Below are positions 35,027 through 49,077 of a stretch of DNA of 64,000 nt, in pieces. The position numbers and the translations under genes are program-made. Source of the DNA: Paralichthys olivaceus (Eukaryota > Chordata > Actinopteri > Pleuronectiformes > Paralichthyidae); NCBI RefSeq assembly GCF_024713975.1, contig NC_091110.1:18071501-18135500 (forward strand), read 5' to 3'. Under the pieces are notes generated by a model. That model saw only the letters and a list, made by a program, of their open reading frames with translations. It was not told the DNA's origin and did no database searches. Positions within the stretch are counted from its first letter, which is position 1, and each line of letters starts with the position of its first letter.

Positions 35027-38000
35027 AGATGCCCTGTTATTATCGGTGCAGTCAAGTAGATTACACGTTGGTTTGAAGTCAGCAGAGCTCAGTCAAAATA
35101 AGAAAAAAACAATGAGGAAGTAAAACCATGTTTGAAAAAGACAACGGAACAATGTCCTGAGGTGGAAACTTGAAACTCTGAGTCAAGGGAATTGAATATG
35201 AGCTGACAGAGGAACAACATCAATCATGATTTTATGAGAGTACAACAAGGAAACTGTGAGAACTTTCCCGCAGTCAAACACACTGACGAGATCATCACCC
35301 TATGAAAATATTTACTCTCCTCGCGCATCAGATCTCTCTGTTCGTGAGCGTCCTTATGTTTGCCGAGCTCCGTCTGTCCAAATCTCCCACATCTCAGCAG
35401 CAACGTCCCTGAACTCGACTCCTTATCACAGTAAACTCTGCCCATCTGCTGCCACATTTCTCTGACTCACTTCTTGTTGTGCAATCTTTCCCCCGAATGG
35501 ATGTTTTCCGGTGCAAATTCAGAAAGAAGGTCCGACCAGTCGTTTGTATTTTTATTTAAATTGACGATACATCTACAGACGCCCAAAAGGTCAAATTACT
35601 GCACACTCGCAAAAGCCTGTAATTAATATCCTACAGGGCAGTAATCCAATAATTCAGAACAAAATTAAAGGGCTTGTTCACACAAAACACGTTGACTTAC
35701 TCATCCTGATGGTTTATAACCATTCAGATGTTACGAGGTTTATGTACAGATTTTGAAAAATCATGTCTATCCATCATCACCACTCATCCTAAACCCTAAT
35801 CTGCCTCACCCTGCTGACACGGGGAGAACATGCAAACATTTACAGACGCAGCAAAACGCGAAACCCCGGGCACGGCCGCTGTTTATGATTCAGCGTCATG
35901 CACCGTGTCATGTGTCACACACACAAATGCTTCTGGGAATTTAGATTTTAATGCTGTGTGAAGGTCGCGCTCTTCGACCTGCGGGCCGGCAGGAAACATC
36001 ATGTGTTTTCTGTTCGCTAAATTAACGTCCATTATTATTTCAGCAGGTCAGATGCTCGGAGCACAAGTGAGACGTGTGATATTTATTTTAATGGCCCCAC
36101 ATTGGAATTCGTACACAGCATCAATCAGCACAGCTTGCTAAATCTGAGATTGTGCCTCGTTCGTTCAGCAAATGAAATGACTGAGGATCATGTAAGATCA
36201 ACTTTACCAGAGGAGAAAATCCACTCATAATCAGTTTTTGACAACATCAATGTAATTCCATCTCATTATATTATTGTTTGTGATTGATTATTGTAATAAA
36301 CATGATAAATATAAACCAAACATGATCATAATGAGACATGATGACGGCAAAATCGTAACTTTTAATGGTTCAAAAGATGACTTTTCTTTGCTAACTAACA
36401 AAAGTGCTAACTCCTGCATTTTTAAAGGATTGCAATTACATAACTCCTAAACACCTGAAGTGAAACATACCTTAATGTACTACATTTCTGCAAAAAGGCA
36501 TAAACAGACTTAGTTCCCATTTCCACTTCAGTGAGATACAACAGTGAACTCCATTATTGGGGGGGGGGGTGGAGGCGCCGGCGTGGATTCAAGTTGATTA
36601 CGTGGTACTTATGGGACATGTGTCTTTGCTCTGAAATGCAATCCCATCCATCCACGCCCGGCGTAAGTGCCTGCGTGAAATTCAATCAGTTTATTTCACG
36701 TGAAATGGGAGTCATTCGCTCGCTCTTCCTCCCGGGCTCTCTCTAATAACCCACCAGGCCTTCTGTTCCCAGGCTGCTGGTGGACTCATGCTTCATGGAC
36801 TGCAGATGATACAACATTCATTTGCATCATGCGCGATTCAACCCGGGCCGTGCACCGTCTGGTTTCATGCATTTAAACCATCCAAGGATGAAAAAATACT
36901 ACACGTCCCCTAAGTTCACACAAAACCACATTTTCTTTATCCCTCTGTTCCAGTTTTAGGAGCAAAGGAGGAAGAGAACAGTGATACTTCATTGATTACG
37001 GCATTGAATATCTATTTTAAACTGAGAGGTTGAAAGGTCAAATCGGATGAAGCATGGGACTCCTGCATTTCATGTGAAGTGTTCCATCTCGATGTGTGTT
37101 TTTGATGCATTGTTTTGTTAAACAGGACAAAAAAGGGAATGGAACTGGTGCTCGGGTCGGACAAAAACTACAATATGGTGTAATGATGGAGAGGAAATGG
37201 AATCAGTTAATGGTCTGGGAGATAAAACCTTGACATACTTATCACAATCTAATTTTCTCAAAGAGCAATCCAACAAAAGTTCAGTTATGTTTTTATCCAT
37301 ATAATGATGATGAATGTTGCATCTTCAAGTTCAGATTTCTGAAATGTTCAGAAGCAAAAGTCTCAAAGAAATATTTTGGCATTCATCACGTTAACTATCA
37401 GTATATACAGATATAACATGAATGGCCCTAATCCCTCAGCCTTATTAGAAAACAAGACATGAACTTGAAAAGTCATTAAACCCTGTGACCAAGCTTTGCT
37501 CTGTGGAATAGACCGAGCGTCTTCTTCAAGGGGAAAGACTTCATTTGTGAAGGTCACTCTTTCAAGGAGCAACGCCCTCCTGCAGCCTGATGAATGACAG
37601 CAACACGCTGAGAATGTACAACGACTGTGATGCTCAAATGTACGCTCATCCAAGACTGTGGTGGACTGTTATCCGAACTGCTGGAATGACAATCAGCTCA
37701 GTGGGTTTTCTTTTAGCGCAAATGAGCTCAGGCTGAGGTTTTGTGTGCCGTTAGTTTGATGCAGGAATAACTGATGGTGTTGTTCTGCGTCTCAAACCTT
37801 CTTCTACCTCTACAAACATATTCCAAGCACAGGTCATTTTAATATGTGTATTATAAATGTCTGAACATGTCGTTCGGCAGGTTTCAACCAAACGTAGCAC
37901 ATGATTCCAGGACTTGGTTCATCAGGATAAACAGGTGGTGGCGCTAATCCTTCAATCTGCTGCAGAAGGAGAGGATGCGACAAGAGTTTAACGAGTGCTA

Positions 38001-40374
38001 GTCAAACCTCAAACTGTGGAAACGAACAATTTAACGAAATATACAGCTGCGTTAATGTCGGTCTGGTGTTTTTATCTGAGGAAGGTTACGTCTCCTTCGC
38101 TGCTTCTCTCCGTCTGCTGCTGTTTCTCATCTCTTCAGTGGATCTCTTCGCCTTGTGTATTCAACGGACATCATGAGTTATATGTCCAGAATGCAGGTTG
38201 TTGCTCAGAATCTGCAAAGTATCGTAAAGAGGAAGTTAATGCGCAGTGTAATTATTGCCTATGGGGAGTGTTCTTGCAGAGTTCATGCGCTGTGGTGTCC
38301 TTTTTTTAACTTGACAGTTTCATGGCGGATGCTTTGACGAGGCTGTAACGCTTGTCTGAGGACAGAAGGACAAACAGGTGATGAGCAGGGCCAGTTTGGT
38401 CTTTTAAGATGCAGGATGCAGGGCGTCCTCTGAGCCGTGATGGCGACTCGCTGCAATGCCTCATGTCAGCTAAAATAAAAACCCTCAACTCTCAACCTAA
38501 TGAGAGCTGCCCCCGACCCTCCTCCTGTCCTCATCCTCTTCAGAGCACATCCTGTCCTTTAAAAACCTAAATCACTGGCTCTTAAACTCCGAGCCCCCCG
38601 GTGGGCTGCAAGAAAACTCTGAACATGTTTAACAAGATAAGCAGGAACAGGAAAAAGTGACTCTGGGAAAGGAGATATCTTTATATCTCCTGACGTATGA
38701 AACATTTGAAGGTACCCACACTCGTCATTGATGAGGAATATGCACTGACTGGCTGTATAAAGCTGAAAAGCTGGGAGCTAAACTAGTGAGGGAAGACGAG
38801 GGCCTTAATACAGCCTGCACACCTGATGTGTGGAAAGTTAATGTTAGCCTAACTGTCCGCATGCATCTGCAAACTAGCTTGCTTGTTCAGCAAGTATTTA
38901 AAATTAAGCTTCCTTTAAATTTACGGGGAGAGATGGTCTCGTCTCCAGACTTTGCGTTCTGCACACTCTGCAGTTTGAGGTTATGTATTTGGAAAGACTG
39001 TGATTAAAAGTGATATTGTGGAGCCATACATTCAGATATATCGCCTGGATGGAAATAAACTGGAAGTGCTCATGTTGGCTCACACACGTAACAGGAGCTT
39101 GGATACGATTCAAACCTCTTGAATATGTAAAAAATCTTCTTAGCAGAATCCTCGCAAACGGCTCATACACGGACAGTTAAGTGGCGACGGCGTAATCACA
39201 ATATACAGGCTGGTACTCTGATTATTATGGGGACTTAATTATCAGCTGAAGTGACCTTCCCACTCTGGCGAGGAGCAGCGCTGTGGCTCAAACAGCGACA
39301 GCCCGGAGATGCCAGAAATGCCTGCGAGGATCGGTTTCCCTGCTCGAGCCCAAGGCCGAAAAGAAATGCACGCTTAAAGGCAGATTTTCACACCATGGTT
39401 TGCTGACATGTTGGTGAAATGCCGCCACCACAGCCGGATCCTCAATTACCGAGCGGTGCAGATAATGGGCCGTGCCATTTCAAATGAGGTTGTCCACGAT
39501 AAAGAAATTGTTATTTAATGGCCACCAAAGTGCGAAGGCTTCATAAGCAGTATATAGCAATAAACTAAGTGATATTACAAGCCCCAAGGTCTGTGTGCAC
39601 TCTGTGAAATCAGTGCCAGCGGTAAATAGCATGCAAAGAATTTCAATATCCTTTGAAAGTCAAACACTAAAACAAAATATATAGAGGGCAAGAAAAATAA
39701 ACGATTCGCCGTTTACCTTCATTATTAATAAATTCCATGCCCCGACTCATTCCTCACATTAATTCAGCTGCTGGTATAATGGAAATCCACACCCGTGTGT
39801 GTAACTGTACATCGTGTGATACCGGAGGGGAAATGAAGACAGGACGCTGCAAGTGCACGCACCTCTTCCAAACAGAGCCGGGAACGAAGCCACAGCTGAT
39901 AGGAGAAAAAATATCCGAGCGCACCGAAGACCTTGTCATTTCCAGGTTAACTTATGAATTTTCAATGAGGGCTGTTTCTTTCCCTCCCTACCTCTCTCCC
40001 TCTCTCTCGCTCTCTCTCTCGCCCCGTGTACAAGTCAGTTCTGACACAAATGGGTCAGCGTGCGGCTCTGATACCTTTATTAGATAGATAGATAAATGCC
40101 GCCCCGCCAGTCTGAGATCCTACCGCTTCGTTCCCCCCCGTTCTGACTGACGGCAACTTTTAAGAGCAGCTCCCCGCCCGCGTGCACGTCAGGCCCACAG
40201 GAGAGTCGGGAGATGTTTGCATCCCTGACGGATAAGAGAAAGAAATGAGTGGTTTCTGAAGAGGACGCATAAAAACGTGTCAATCACACCGTTTCCTACA
40301 ACTTGGCTCTTGCGAGCTTTCGCAGCTGCAGAGATTATTTCTATCTGTTTGTTGTGCTCGGCCGGTTAATTGCT

Positions 40375-40640
40375 GTGTTTGAGGAGAACAGTGATGATCC
40401 AAATTGTCTCAGTCGCCCTCTAGTGGCTGGCTGCAGTATAGTACAAACACCCCACCTCCTCCATGTTAGTAGATCGGACATGGGACATTTTTCATCAAGT
40501 TTTTTTTTTTACAGGTCTGGTTGTAACCGGTTATTTGATGCTATAAAAAAGTGAAACATCGGGTCCAAATGATGTCACCAATGCAAGATGGCAGCATTCG
40601 TATCCAAGATATTTTGGCCTCATTTGTGTTTGTCTGAATT
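40375..40640. repeat. Most complete copy of a dispersed teleost repeat
   Basis: The left part (around 40407-40445) matches 10560-10610. The right part (around 40555-40620, GTCCAAATGATGTCACC ... GCAAGATGGCAGC) matches 63900-63955. One element therefore joins the two words found separately elsewhere in the window. Family name unknown. Confidence 0.6.
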
Positions 40641-42583
40641 CTGTGTCGTGCATCATTTTATAGAGTCTCTGGTGCAAAGTTTGGGAATTTGGGACTCTGC
40701 AGCTAATGCTAGAGACATTTTGGTTTCTCGAAGTAGCTGCAGAGTGAGCGCTCTTTGCTTTCATGCTGCTCTCTGGGGTAAAATCATTCTACGCCGTCTC
40801 GTTAAAGAAGAAAATCTCGTTCCAGAATCTGGATTTTGAATAAACTAAAAAAATTCTTTGAGCGTTTTAGATAATGTACCTGAAACATTGGCTTTTTTAC
40901 AACCTCTTGGATCGAGATCATGTTTAAGTTATTCTGCTTCTTCTCTGCTGAGCACAGAGCCATCACGCCCAACGGCCAAATCTATCACAAATCAAACACC
41001 AGTTATGATAAATGGCAAATCTTCTCTCGAGTGCCGGCCGTGGCGCCGCTCAGGCTCAGCAGTCACCCGAATTCACCCTTCTTATTACGTTTGAGGCCGA
41101 TGCAGGCAGAGGAGGGCGGGATGAAGCTCCCTCAGGCTCCACATTCACTGGACTCCTGCAAGGGCATCTGGCTCCGCTGCTCTCTCTCTCTCTCTCTCCC
41201 CGATCCTCCTGAATGATTTAAATGCCCCTGGATAAAAAAAGATCTCGACGCAGGGAGAGAAAACAGGGCAGACCTGGGGAAATGTTATGATGTCAATCTG
41301 CACAGCAGTGGAACAGTTTCAGGATGGCAGGATAAATCAGATATCCACTCAACTGTACTGTATGTCTTATGAGACGGGGTCTCGGCTTAGTCTTTATTCA
41401 TCCGTATTCCAGAGAGACAACAGCTGTCTTTTGGAGGAGAATTGAATCAGTCAGTTTGTAAAGTATCAGAGAACCAGGGGAAACAAACTTTTTTCAAAAA
41501 AAAGCTAAGAGAAAGATTTGAGGAAGAAAATTCATTCAGGCTCTCGATTCATTTCAGGAGTTGAGTGCGACAAGCTTTTGAATGACGATGCTCTCAGGGG
41601 CATCTGGGTTTATTTATTTATACTGAGGATTTCAGGGGGAGGTGGCGCCGGGCCGCTCTTCGAAATCCTCGTCCATTGAACCAGACCATGTCAGGGCAAA
41701 ACTTCAGCTCACAACAACAAGCAAAGCAGCGGACTGGCGATCCATCCTCTTCTCTTATGAAACGCTTGATTGCACATGACGTGTTTCTTTGCAGGACGTC
41801 GTGCATCAAATGCAGACAGTTGAAGAAAAAGATGAAAGCACACTTGAATCTGTTCTTGCAACATCGACCCGGAGACAAGGAGCCGAGCACATAAATCTTT
41901 GCTTCGTCCGCAGGCTGCAGTGTATTAGAGGCCATCAGGGACACCTTAAGGTCTGTATTAGTATTCAGTCCTCCGCTGCTTAAGTGTCGCTGCAAGGAAG
42001 TTATTGAGATCTACCGAAGCTCGTATAACAGCAATTTATCAGCCTAATAAAAAAATCTCCACCACTACGAGGGAATATCTGAGGTAATGCTCAACTACAG
42101 TCAGTTCAACTGTTGAAATGGTTTATTATTTACTTTAGAAATGTCTGTTCAGGTGCCGCTGAGGATGTTACATGAAGGTCACAGCCAATACAGGGCAGAG
42201 CTGTACACTAAATATATATATATATTATATTTATTAGCAAATTGATAAAAAAAGATATCTGCAGTTATGGGTTTAACACGGCTCATGGTATTTCAAAACA
42301 TCTTGGACCTTGCGGGGCCAACGATTTAAACCGGTTGGGTCGTCTGTACGTCATGACGCTCATTTTGGTCGAGCCCCGCCTCCCAGCACTGCGTTCTAAA
42401 AGGCATTTCACTAATTTCCAGGGAGGCCAAAAGTTAGGGGCAGAGTAACACTTGAATTCAATGTGTAATCCACATTCTTAAACGATGTTGCCAGCAAACA
42501 CAATCCAGATTCCCATTTAAAAGGCCAGACCGGCTTTTCTCAATGGATTTCTAATCATCTTTAGTCACGCCACACTTGCACTT

Positions 42584-42625
42584 CAGTGGTTCGCAGTTTT
42601 TTGGCTTGTGACCCCTTAAAAATTT
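42584..42625. repeat. Possible hAT-type transposon terminus
   Basis: CAGTGGTTCGCAGTTTTTTGG followed by a GTGACCCC word resembles the terminal sequence CAGTGGTTCTCAAACTTTTT of many vertebrate non-autonomous hAT elements. The other end and a target duplication were not located. Confidence 0.4.
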
Positions 42626-44376
42626 ATCAATTTCCCGGACATTAGTCACAGGTTACAGCCTCAGCGTGGATGTGCACCATTAGCAGATCAACCAAAGACT
42701 GATCCTTACCATTCAACTCAGGTTGTTTCATTTCAGCAGCTCGGAAACGTATTCACAGCCAAAAAATACGATTGGAGATGTTGAAATAAAAGTGTTAACT
42801 TCTTTCAAACATCACGTGACACCTAAAATTAATCTCAGGTCACATTTTTAAGAACCCGATCCCCAGTTTTTGGAAAAGCATCACCAACAAATTCAATCAA
42901 ACCCTTTGCATCTTAAGTTTTGGCTTCTTCTCTTGTAATCGACAAATCAGACCATTTTCAAACTGCACTCGTTCAACACTGATGTAACATAAAAGCACAA
43001 ATATCCTACGAGCTGCTGCTTTGCTCTCGTGTCATGTCGGACTGTACGATTCTCCTCCCGGAGCTGTTGGGTGTCACTGGTATGTGCTGATTAGAATCCC
43101 AACCAGCCCGTCTTTTCATTCCTTGTTCCAGTGGAGGGAATGGGACGGGACAAGGGGGGAGTGTTTGAATGGAGGCACCACAAAGCATGTCTTTTCATGA
43201 GAGCGAACCCCACCAACACCACCACCACCACCACCACCCCCCACCCCCAGTTTAGCCAAAGATCTCACCCACGGACCAGGGAAGCAGGGACCTGGAACTA
43301 ATTACACTAACGAGTTCACCCAGATCCCTGTGAGTGAGTGGAATGATTATCAACCAGTTAAAGCACGCAGATGTACGTGCACCCGGACACACAGGGCTAA
43401 ATAAATCGAATCACAGAGATTAAGGAGGGTTCTCTTGCTGCCCATTGCCCGACACTGAACAGATTTCTCGTGGCCTCTGCAAGAAGCAGAAGAAACACAG
43501 CTCTCACTCTGGTATTTCACTGCCTCGTCTCCCATCCTTGTGCTTAAGTATCCGAGCAAAGCATTCTGCACAAACAGCACAATGATGGGGTTTGAAATTC
43601 AACTTGTGAATGGAACAAGCTGGGGGGGGGGGGGGCGGCGGACAAAAGCACCTGAATGGAGGAGGAATTGAAATGTAGACTGGAGACATCACGTTGGCAT
43701 TCGGTGCCAGACAAGCGCTCTCTCTCTCTTTCTCTCTTGGAGAGACTGACAACGAGGCGAAGCAGCTCAGGGGTTCTGTCACAGAACAAGAGGCAGGACT
43801 CAATCCAAGGTTATCACCCAAAACTGGCTCCGGTTTTATGGACCTGGAGGACGACAGCAGCGGGGTTGTAAACACAGACTGATGGAGAGCTTAGCAGCAC
43901 TCCCCTGTGGGTCACTGCTGGGAAGAAGTGGGCAGCTGGAGACAGAGCAAAACTACAGCGTGTCTGCAGAGAGCAGCATCAACTCACAATCACGCAGCCG
44001 TGCCTGGAATCCCTCACTGATACAACTCACAGAGAGCAAACAGCAGCCTGGTGCTTTAACAGCTCAGTGACGCACATGTGCATGTACAGCCCCAGAACTC
44101 CCCGAATTGGGTTTTCGCTGCACATCTCCTGGCACCGTTGTGAAACAGAGCGAGCAGAGAGTTTGATATGAAGCATCCACACCCATGTGCACGCTGTGAC
44201 CTAAATATGCTCCTCCACACAAGCTGCTGCAAATGAGGCGAATCCACCTACACACGAGTCCCATCACTGTCCCAGGTTTCCAACATTCAAATCCTGTCAG
44301 TGGATGAGCATCATCTCAGTTTGTTATGTAACACCCAGAGGAGCCACATATGTAGATGTACACATAAAGGACCTAC

Positions 44377-44900
44377 CGTAAAAAAAAGGTACAGGCTGTT
44401 CACCGCGACTTATTGGGGACTTTGTCCTTCCTGTCTCAAGCCCGGCTGTGCAGCATGGCACGGCTCGGAATGAAGAGTGTGCGCCCCGCAGAGGGATGAA
44501 TGGCACCGCAGTTTTTTTTTTATTCCTTCCCCTCCGCACGGTCCCGCGGAGATCACGCACAGGAGCCGCGGACAGCTCCGGTGCTGAAGTCTTGTTTCTT
44601 CTCTTCCCTTCCCCGAGCTACTCCCTCAGCAGGAGGAGAAACAGAAGGAGGAGGAGGAGGAGGAAGAGGAGGAGATGATGTCGGTGCGACCGCTGAAGTT
44701 AAATGAGGGATTTATGACCAACATATCTGCGTCCACTAACACTCCCCCCCCTCCCTCCTCCACGAGAGCCCCCGTGCGTGACAGGACGTCGTGGTCGTGC
44801 GGGTTAATTTAACTTGTGCGCTCCCGCAGCCTCTGGACCTGGTGCGTGAGTCTGCGATTGGTCCCGCACCGCCAAGGACCCCGCAGGACCCCAAATAATG
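44377..44900 (-). promoter_or_regulatory. phf24: GC-rich promoter and non-coding exon candidate for phf24
   Basis: The region is locally GC- and CpG-rich (for example GGTCCCGCGGAG, GCCGCGGACAG) in otherwise AT-rich DNA. On the - strand it has a CCAAT box near 44858 and a good donor (ACG, then GTAGGT) ending an exon at 44377. phf24 needs an upstream non-coding exon because its first coding exon starts at an acceptor. Linking the two is inference. Confidence 0.35.
44641..44673. repeat. Purine (GGA)n tract
   Basis: Imperfect GGA/GAA triplets inside the GC-rich promoter candidate. Confidence 0.8.
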
Positions 44901-45499
44901 ACGTTAGATGAGAGCAGCCAATTATTGCGCATGGAAATTTGGATGCGTAATAAAGGGGCTCATTGGGAGAATGGGGTGGGGGGGGGTTACTGAAGAGCTG
45001 CGGCTGCACACTCCTGATTGAATGTGCTGCTGTGTTGTTGAGACTAGTCCTTGACTAATGTGAAAATCTCTTATGAAAGCCCTCAGTGCAATAAGCAAAT
45101 CAATTGGCTGCATGAGTTTTAATAACAGCTTATGTTGTCGAGTGTTTCCACTTTAATTTGGAAAGTGGAAAAAATCTCCAAGCATCCTGCTGATTAAGAA
45201 TGATGAGGAGTCCAGGCCGAGCAATCAATAGCCTACTTCTGCTAATTGCAGCTATTTTATACATCATGAAGGTGCCAGCGTCGACACTCACCACCGGTAA
45301 ACACATTTAATATTATTCTGATATGTTTGTTGGAATCCATAGAGAACTCGTGGTGAAATATCAAAATTTCCCATCTTCAATAAATACTAATAATTAGTCA
45401 TCGTCAACATATCGAGGCTTTCCTGACCAAGTCTGTGGTGGGTGTGATCCACCTGCTGGAGAAACAAATAAAAGTGCGAAAACGTGTAATGTCCCGTAG

Positions 45500-45513
45500 C
45501 CAGTAGGTGGCGC
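45500..45513 (+). promoter_or_regulatory. CTCF-consensus match 1
   Basis: CCAGTAGGTGGCGC satisfies every position of the core CCASYAGRKGGCRS. Binding is not shown by sequence alone. Confidence 0.45.
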
Positions 45514-45676
45514 TATAACTTAAACTGAATATGGGCACGTTGGTGTTTTCATCTCTCATCAAATATTCAACGTTTGGGGAAGATTGGACAATTTGTACCC
45601 AAGTTACAATAACGTCTGAGACACGTGCTGCCACGGACACGCTATTAGATTTTCACAACCGCAACAATGCCTACTG

Positions 45677-45690
45677 CCAGTAGGTGGCGC
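45677..45690 (+). promoter_or_regulatory. CTCF-consensus match 2
   Basis: An identical 14-base match in the same orientation as the first, 177 bp downstream. Confidence 0.45.
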
Positions 45691-46419
45691 TATGTCTGCA
45701 AGAGCCTTTGAGTTCCACGTCGAAATGTGGCCGATGACTTTACGATGACCACATTTATTCCTCAACCACGCTGCCGCCATGTTTTTCTCACTGTGTGTTT
45801 CTGAAACATTATTTACAAGTGCTTCCCCCCATTTGTGACCAAGACGTGATTAGCGAGGTGATTAATAGCTCCGCTGCCGAAGCCGCTGACTGAGAGTTCA
45901 TTTCTCTAATTGCGGGGGAAATTCCTTTTCGCCACAGAAACAGAGCGAGCGGCAGAATGAGGTGGAGAAGTGTACAATTACCGCTGACTTGAACCGACCA
46001 AGCAGGTGCCATCACTTTCATTGTTCTGATTCCACGGGAGAAGTCGTTCAGGGCTGAGGAGGCCGTGATTGCCGCTCTGGAAGTCCAACGTTAAATGTTC
46101 CGTCAATAGTGACAGATCGCTCCACCGAGGCCATCACTGCTGTGGACACACAGATATTTGCTTTCCCAGATTAATCCTCATTTTGTTTCAACGCTCTGAA
46201 CTTGGCATCTTTCTCCGTTGCATTTCTTCATCGAGAGGTCGATTCTAGAGAGTTTGTATAATGAGCTTTCACACCATTTAACCCTCCCGTAGAAACACTT
46301 TGATTCAAGTTGACCTCAAAGTTTTTATCGTGCATGCAGAGAGAAATTCAGAGCAGATGTGTGAAAAACCAGGAAAGTGTTTAATTAAAATAGTTCATGT
46401 ATTTCTCAAGGTTACATCC

Positions 46420-46438
46420 TTTTTTTTTTTTTTTTTTC
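46420..46438. repeat. Poly-T tract
   Basis: A run of about 19 T, read directly. Confidence 0.8.
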
Positions 46439-49077
46439 CTGTTGAAGCCCTTATTGAGCGAGAAGTCTCCAGTGATGTAATTAAGCTTGAATAAAAACTA
46501 AAAAAATCTATATGCTATTTGTTTGTGTCACAGGCAGGTACAGGTCGGGGAGTCAGGTTTCCTCCCTGACATGCTGTAGATGAACATTTCTGCCCCCCCG
46601 CTGAGAAAAGAGGTCAAGCACCTCAAGAACCACGGGGTCAGTGTGCACTTAGGTCCGCATCAATAATGCATGGCGCTCCATTTGTTCATACATTAACCAT
46701 GCACCCTGCTGTGGACGGACCCTGCAGAAGCCTCCTGAACGTCACATGTGCAGTATCCGTGCATTAGTGGTCTCACACTTTTGGACCGACTTGAAACTGT
46801 ATTTTATCTACACGTGCTGTATATGACTGTACTTGTAAATATTATATTCTACGTCGTCTACTTTACGGATGAGTGTTTCTATTTTTCAGACATGACTGTA
46901 TTCAAACTTGCTGACGGCAGGATTTCAGGGTTTTTATTCTTCTTCTTCTTCTTCTGCAGGATTGAAACACGTCACTAAATCAGTTTCGTGCGAGGCGGAT
47001 GTCATGGGTCTACCCCGTCTCTCGTCCAATGTCAGCTGTTTTTTCTCAAGGATTTATTTTCATATCTTGATAAAAGTGTGTGCAGCTTGATTGAATGATG
47101 CCACTGTAGATATTTTGTATTTTCATCTAGCCGATGAAAACCAGAGCATAGAAATTATACATTGCATTTTTAATGTAAAACACCGTCTCAACACCGTGGC
47201 AACAAATCTCAACGGCAACGTGACATTTATCAGCGAACCAGAAAAGTATATTAGGAAGGAATTAAAAATAGCATCAAACATCAAGCTCAGAGTCGGCACT
47301 CATGACGAAACCAGGCTTTTTGAGTGTTGCAGGATTGTAAACGTATTCTGTCCCTGTTGGAGAAGTCGCCTGAGTCCCATCCAATCCTTCTGACACAACT
47401 ACAGGCCTGCAGACAGATTACCGCAGGAGGCCGTGCAGAATACAGAGCCCCGCCTGGAGATCCTGACTCTATCTCCTCGATACCTGGAAAGTGGAAGCTA
47501 CAGAGGTCAGACACGCTGTGAAGGCGAAATATGATCGAGGTGAAGTTGCTCTGCTTCTGAAACTGAGGAGAAATGTTTTACAATCACATCATCTCAACAT
47601 TAATTAATTCAACATTATAAGTAGGAAGCTGAAGCTGGAGGAGTTTGGGATCAGTGATGACGTTCAGCTCGATTGATGCATCGTCAGATTAGCTCAGATC
47701 ACTCAGACCGGCATCTCAACACAACGAGGATTAGGAAGGAAAAAAATAAATTCACCATCGATGGGAAACAAGTTCATTATTGAGCCTCATTTAATTTCTA
47801 CTGTGAATTTTGACCGATATTACAACTTTCATTGTTAAATGTTTTATAACCTTCCTTTTTCATTGTAAACTCTCCGAGCACAGCTTGAAAGGCTGTAGGC
47901 TGGAGAACAAAACAAAAAAACCTGTTGATGCCAATACTAGCTCGGTTGCCAAGCAACTGATCAGTCTCATGGTGGATTTAGAGTCGTTCAGATTCAGCCA
48001 GTTGTCTGTTCCAAAGTTTTTTTAGAAGATTTTTTAGAAACTCCACATTCAGGACTTTCTGATACAGCTTCAGGTGGGAAAAGAAAAACGGAGCTGCAGT
48101 CGCGGACATATCGGTTTGTGCTGATCCGACCTCCCTCATGTGTTTACCATCCTGCCAGTCTCAAACTTGTGCTTTCATTGAATTTGAAATCTAAATCTGT
48201 TTGGGAGGTTCAGCATCACTTTGCATAACATTTGCAAGCAGAAATAATCTGTGAGAAATCTAAATTTGGTTTCCTGATCTCTGTTTCCATGGTAAGAGTC
48301 CACATGTAGGAGCCATTTTATTGGAAGAGAAGATATTTGTTACCACATGATGAATCAGACCAATGACCAATATACAACTCTCTACCAACACAATGGAGAT
48401 TAGTAGAACTGTGGAGGAGACTAAAACCGAGCGAAAAGAAAGCGAATGTGACGTTTGTCATTTGAGTAAAAACCAGAAACATTAAATAAAACATCAGATG
48501 AGTTACTCAAACCCTTCTGTCATTTTCGTTTCACTCGGAAATATTCCACATCGATCATTTGACGTTGAGCAGTCAACCACAATGAAAAGAGGAGTGTACA
48601 GACAATATTTATTTAGATTCAAATGTGAGAGAGTGCTTCATGACTCCTCCTGATGTCTCTGCTCTGGAGGAGCTTACCCCCCACTCCCACACCCACGGCT
48701 TGATAGAATGAAGCGGTAATTGGATTTCCATCCTCGCGCTGAAATCCGATAGACTGCTGCCAAACGTTAATCTCTTATCTACCTGTCCATCACCGCGGAA
48801 CTGTACGACAAAGTGGAGATGAAGAACACCGACTAATCTGGGGGCTGTGGCTGCTTCTGGAGCTCAGCTGTTCTTTGTCACCTCCTGACTAAGCACAGTC
48901 GGTGTGATTTTATCCAGATGCTACCTGACAACTGACGCTGCTGGAGTGAGGCCCGAATAAAACCTCTTCCTCAAAACGCTGTCGTTCAGAGTCCAGAAGC
49001 TTTTTCCCCCCCGACGGACCGAGCTCTGTTTATCTTTGGTTCTGCAAATAACCCGTCACGTGTCACACAAGCTTTGT

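Larger units (their letters stand above)
35030..44376. other. Probable phf24 5' intron, no coding exon seen
   Basis: Lies between the first coding exon of phf24 and its promoter candidate. Short frames here resemble no family. Seen within it are an 11-base G run (36559-36569), CT-rich DNA near 39.98-40.02 kb, dispersed-repeat copies near 40.4 and 42.6 kb, a CCA-rich tract near 43.21-43.24 kb and a 14-base G run (43622-43635). Confidence 0.45.
45475..45735. repeat. Dispersed repeat with AGGTGGCGCTAT words
   Basis: The word CCAGTAGGTGGCGCTAT appears twice in the same orientation, about 177 bp apart, with intervening text (a GGGGAAGATTGGACAA word) of a kind I recall from abundant teleost repeats. 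Boundaries are uncertain. Confidence 0.5.

Noticed and set aside
34985-35045. A tRNA gene, because of GGTTCGATTCC
   Set aside because: Only the T-arm/B-box side is present. No acceptor pairing or A-box in the right place; a SINE remnant is more likely.
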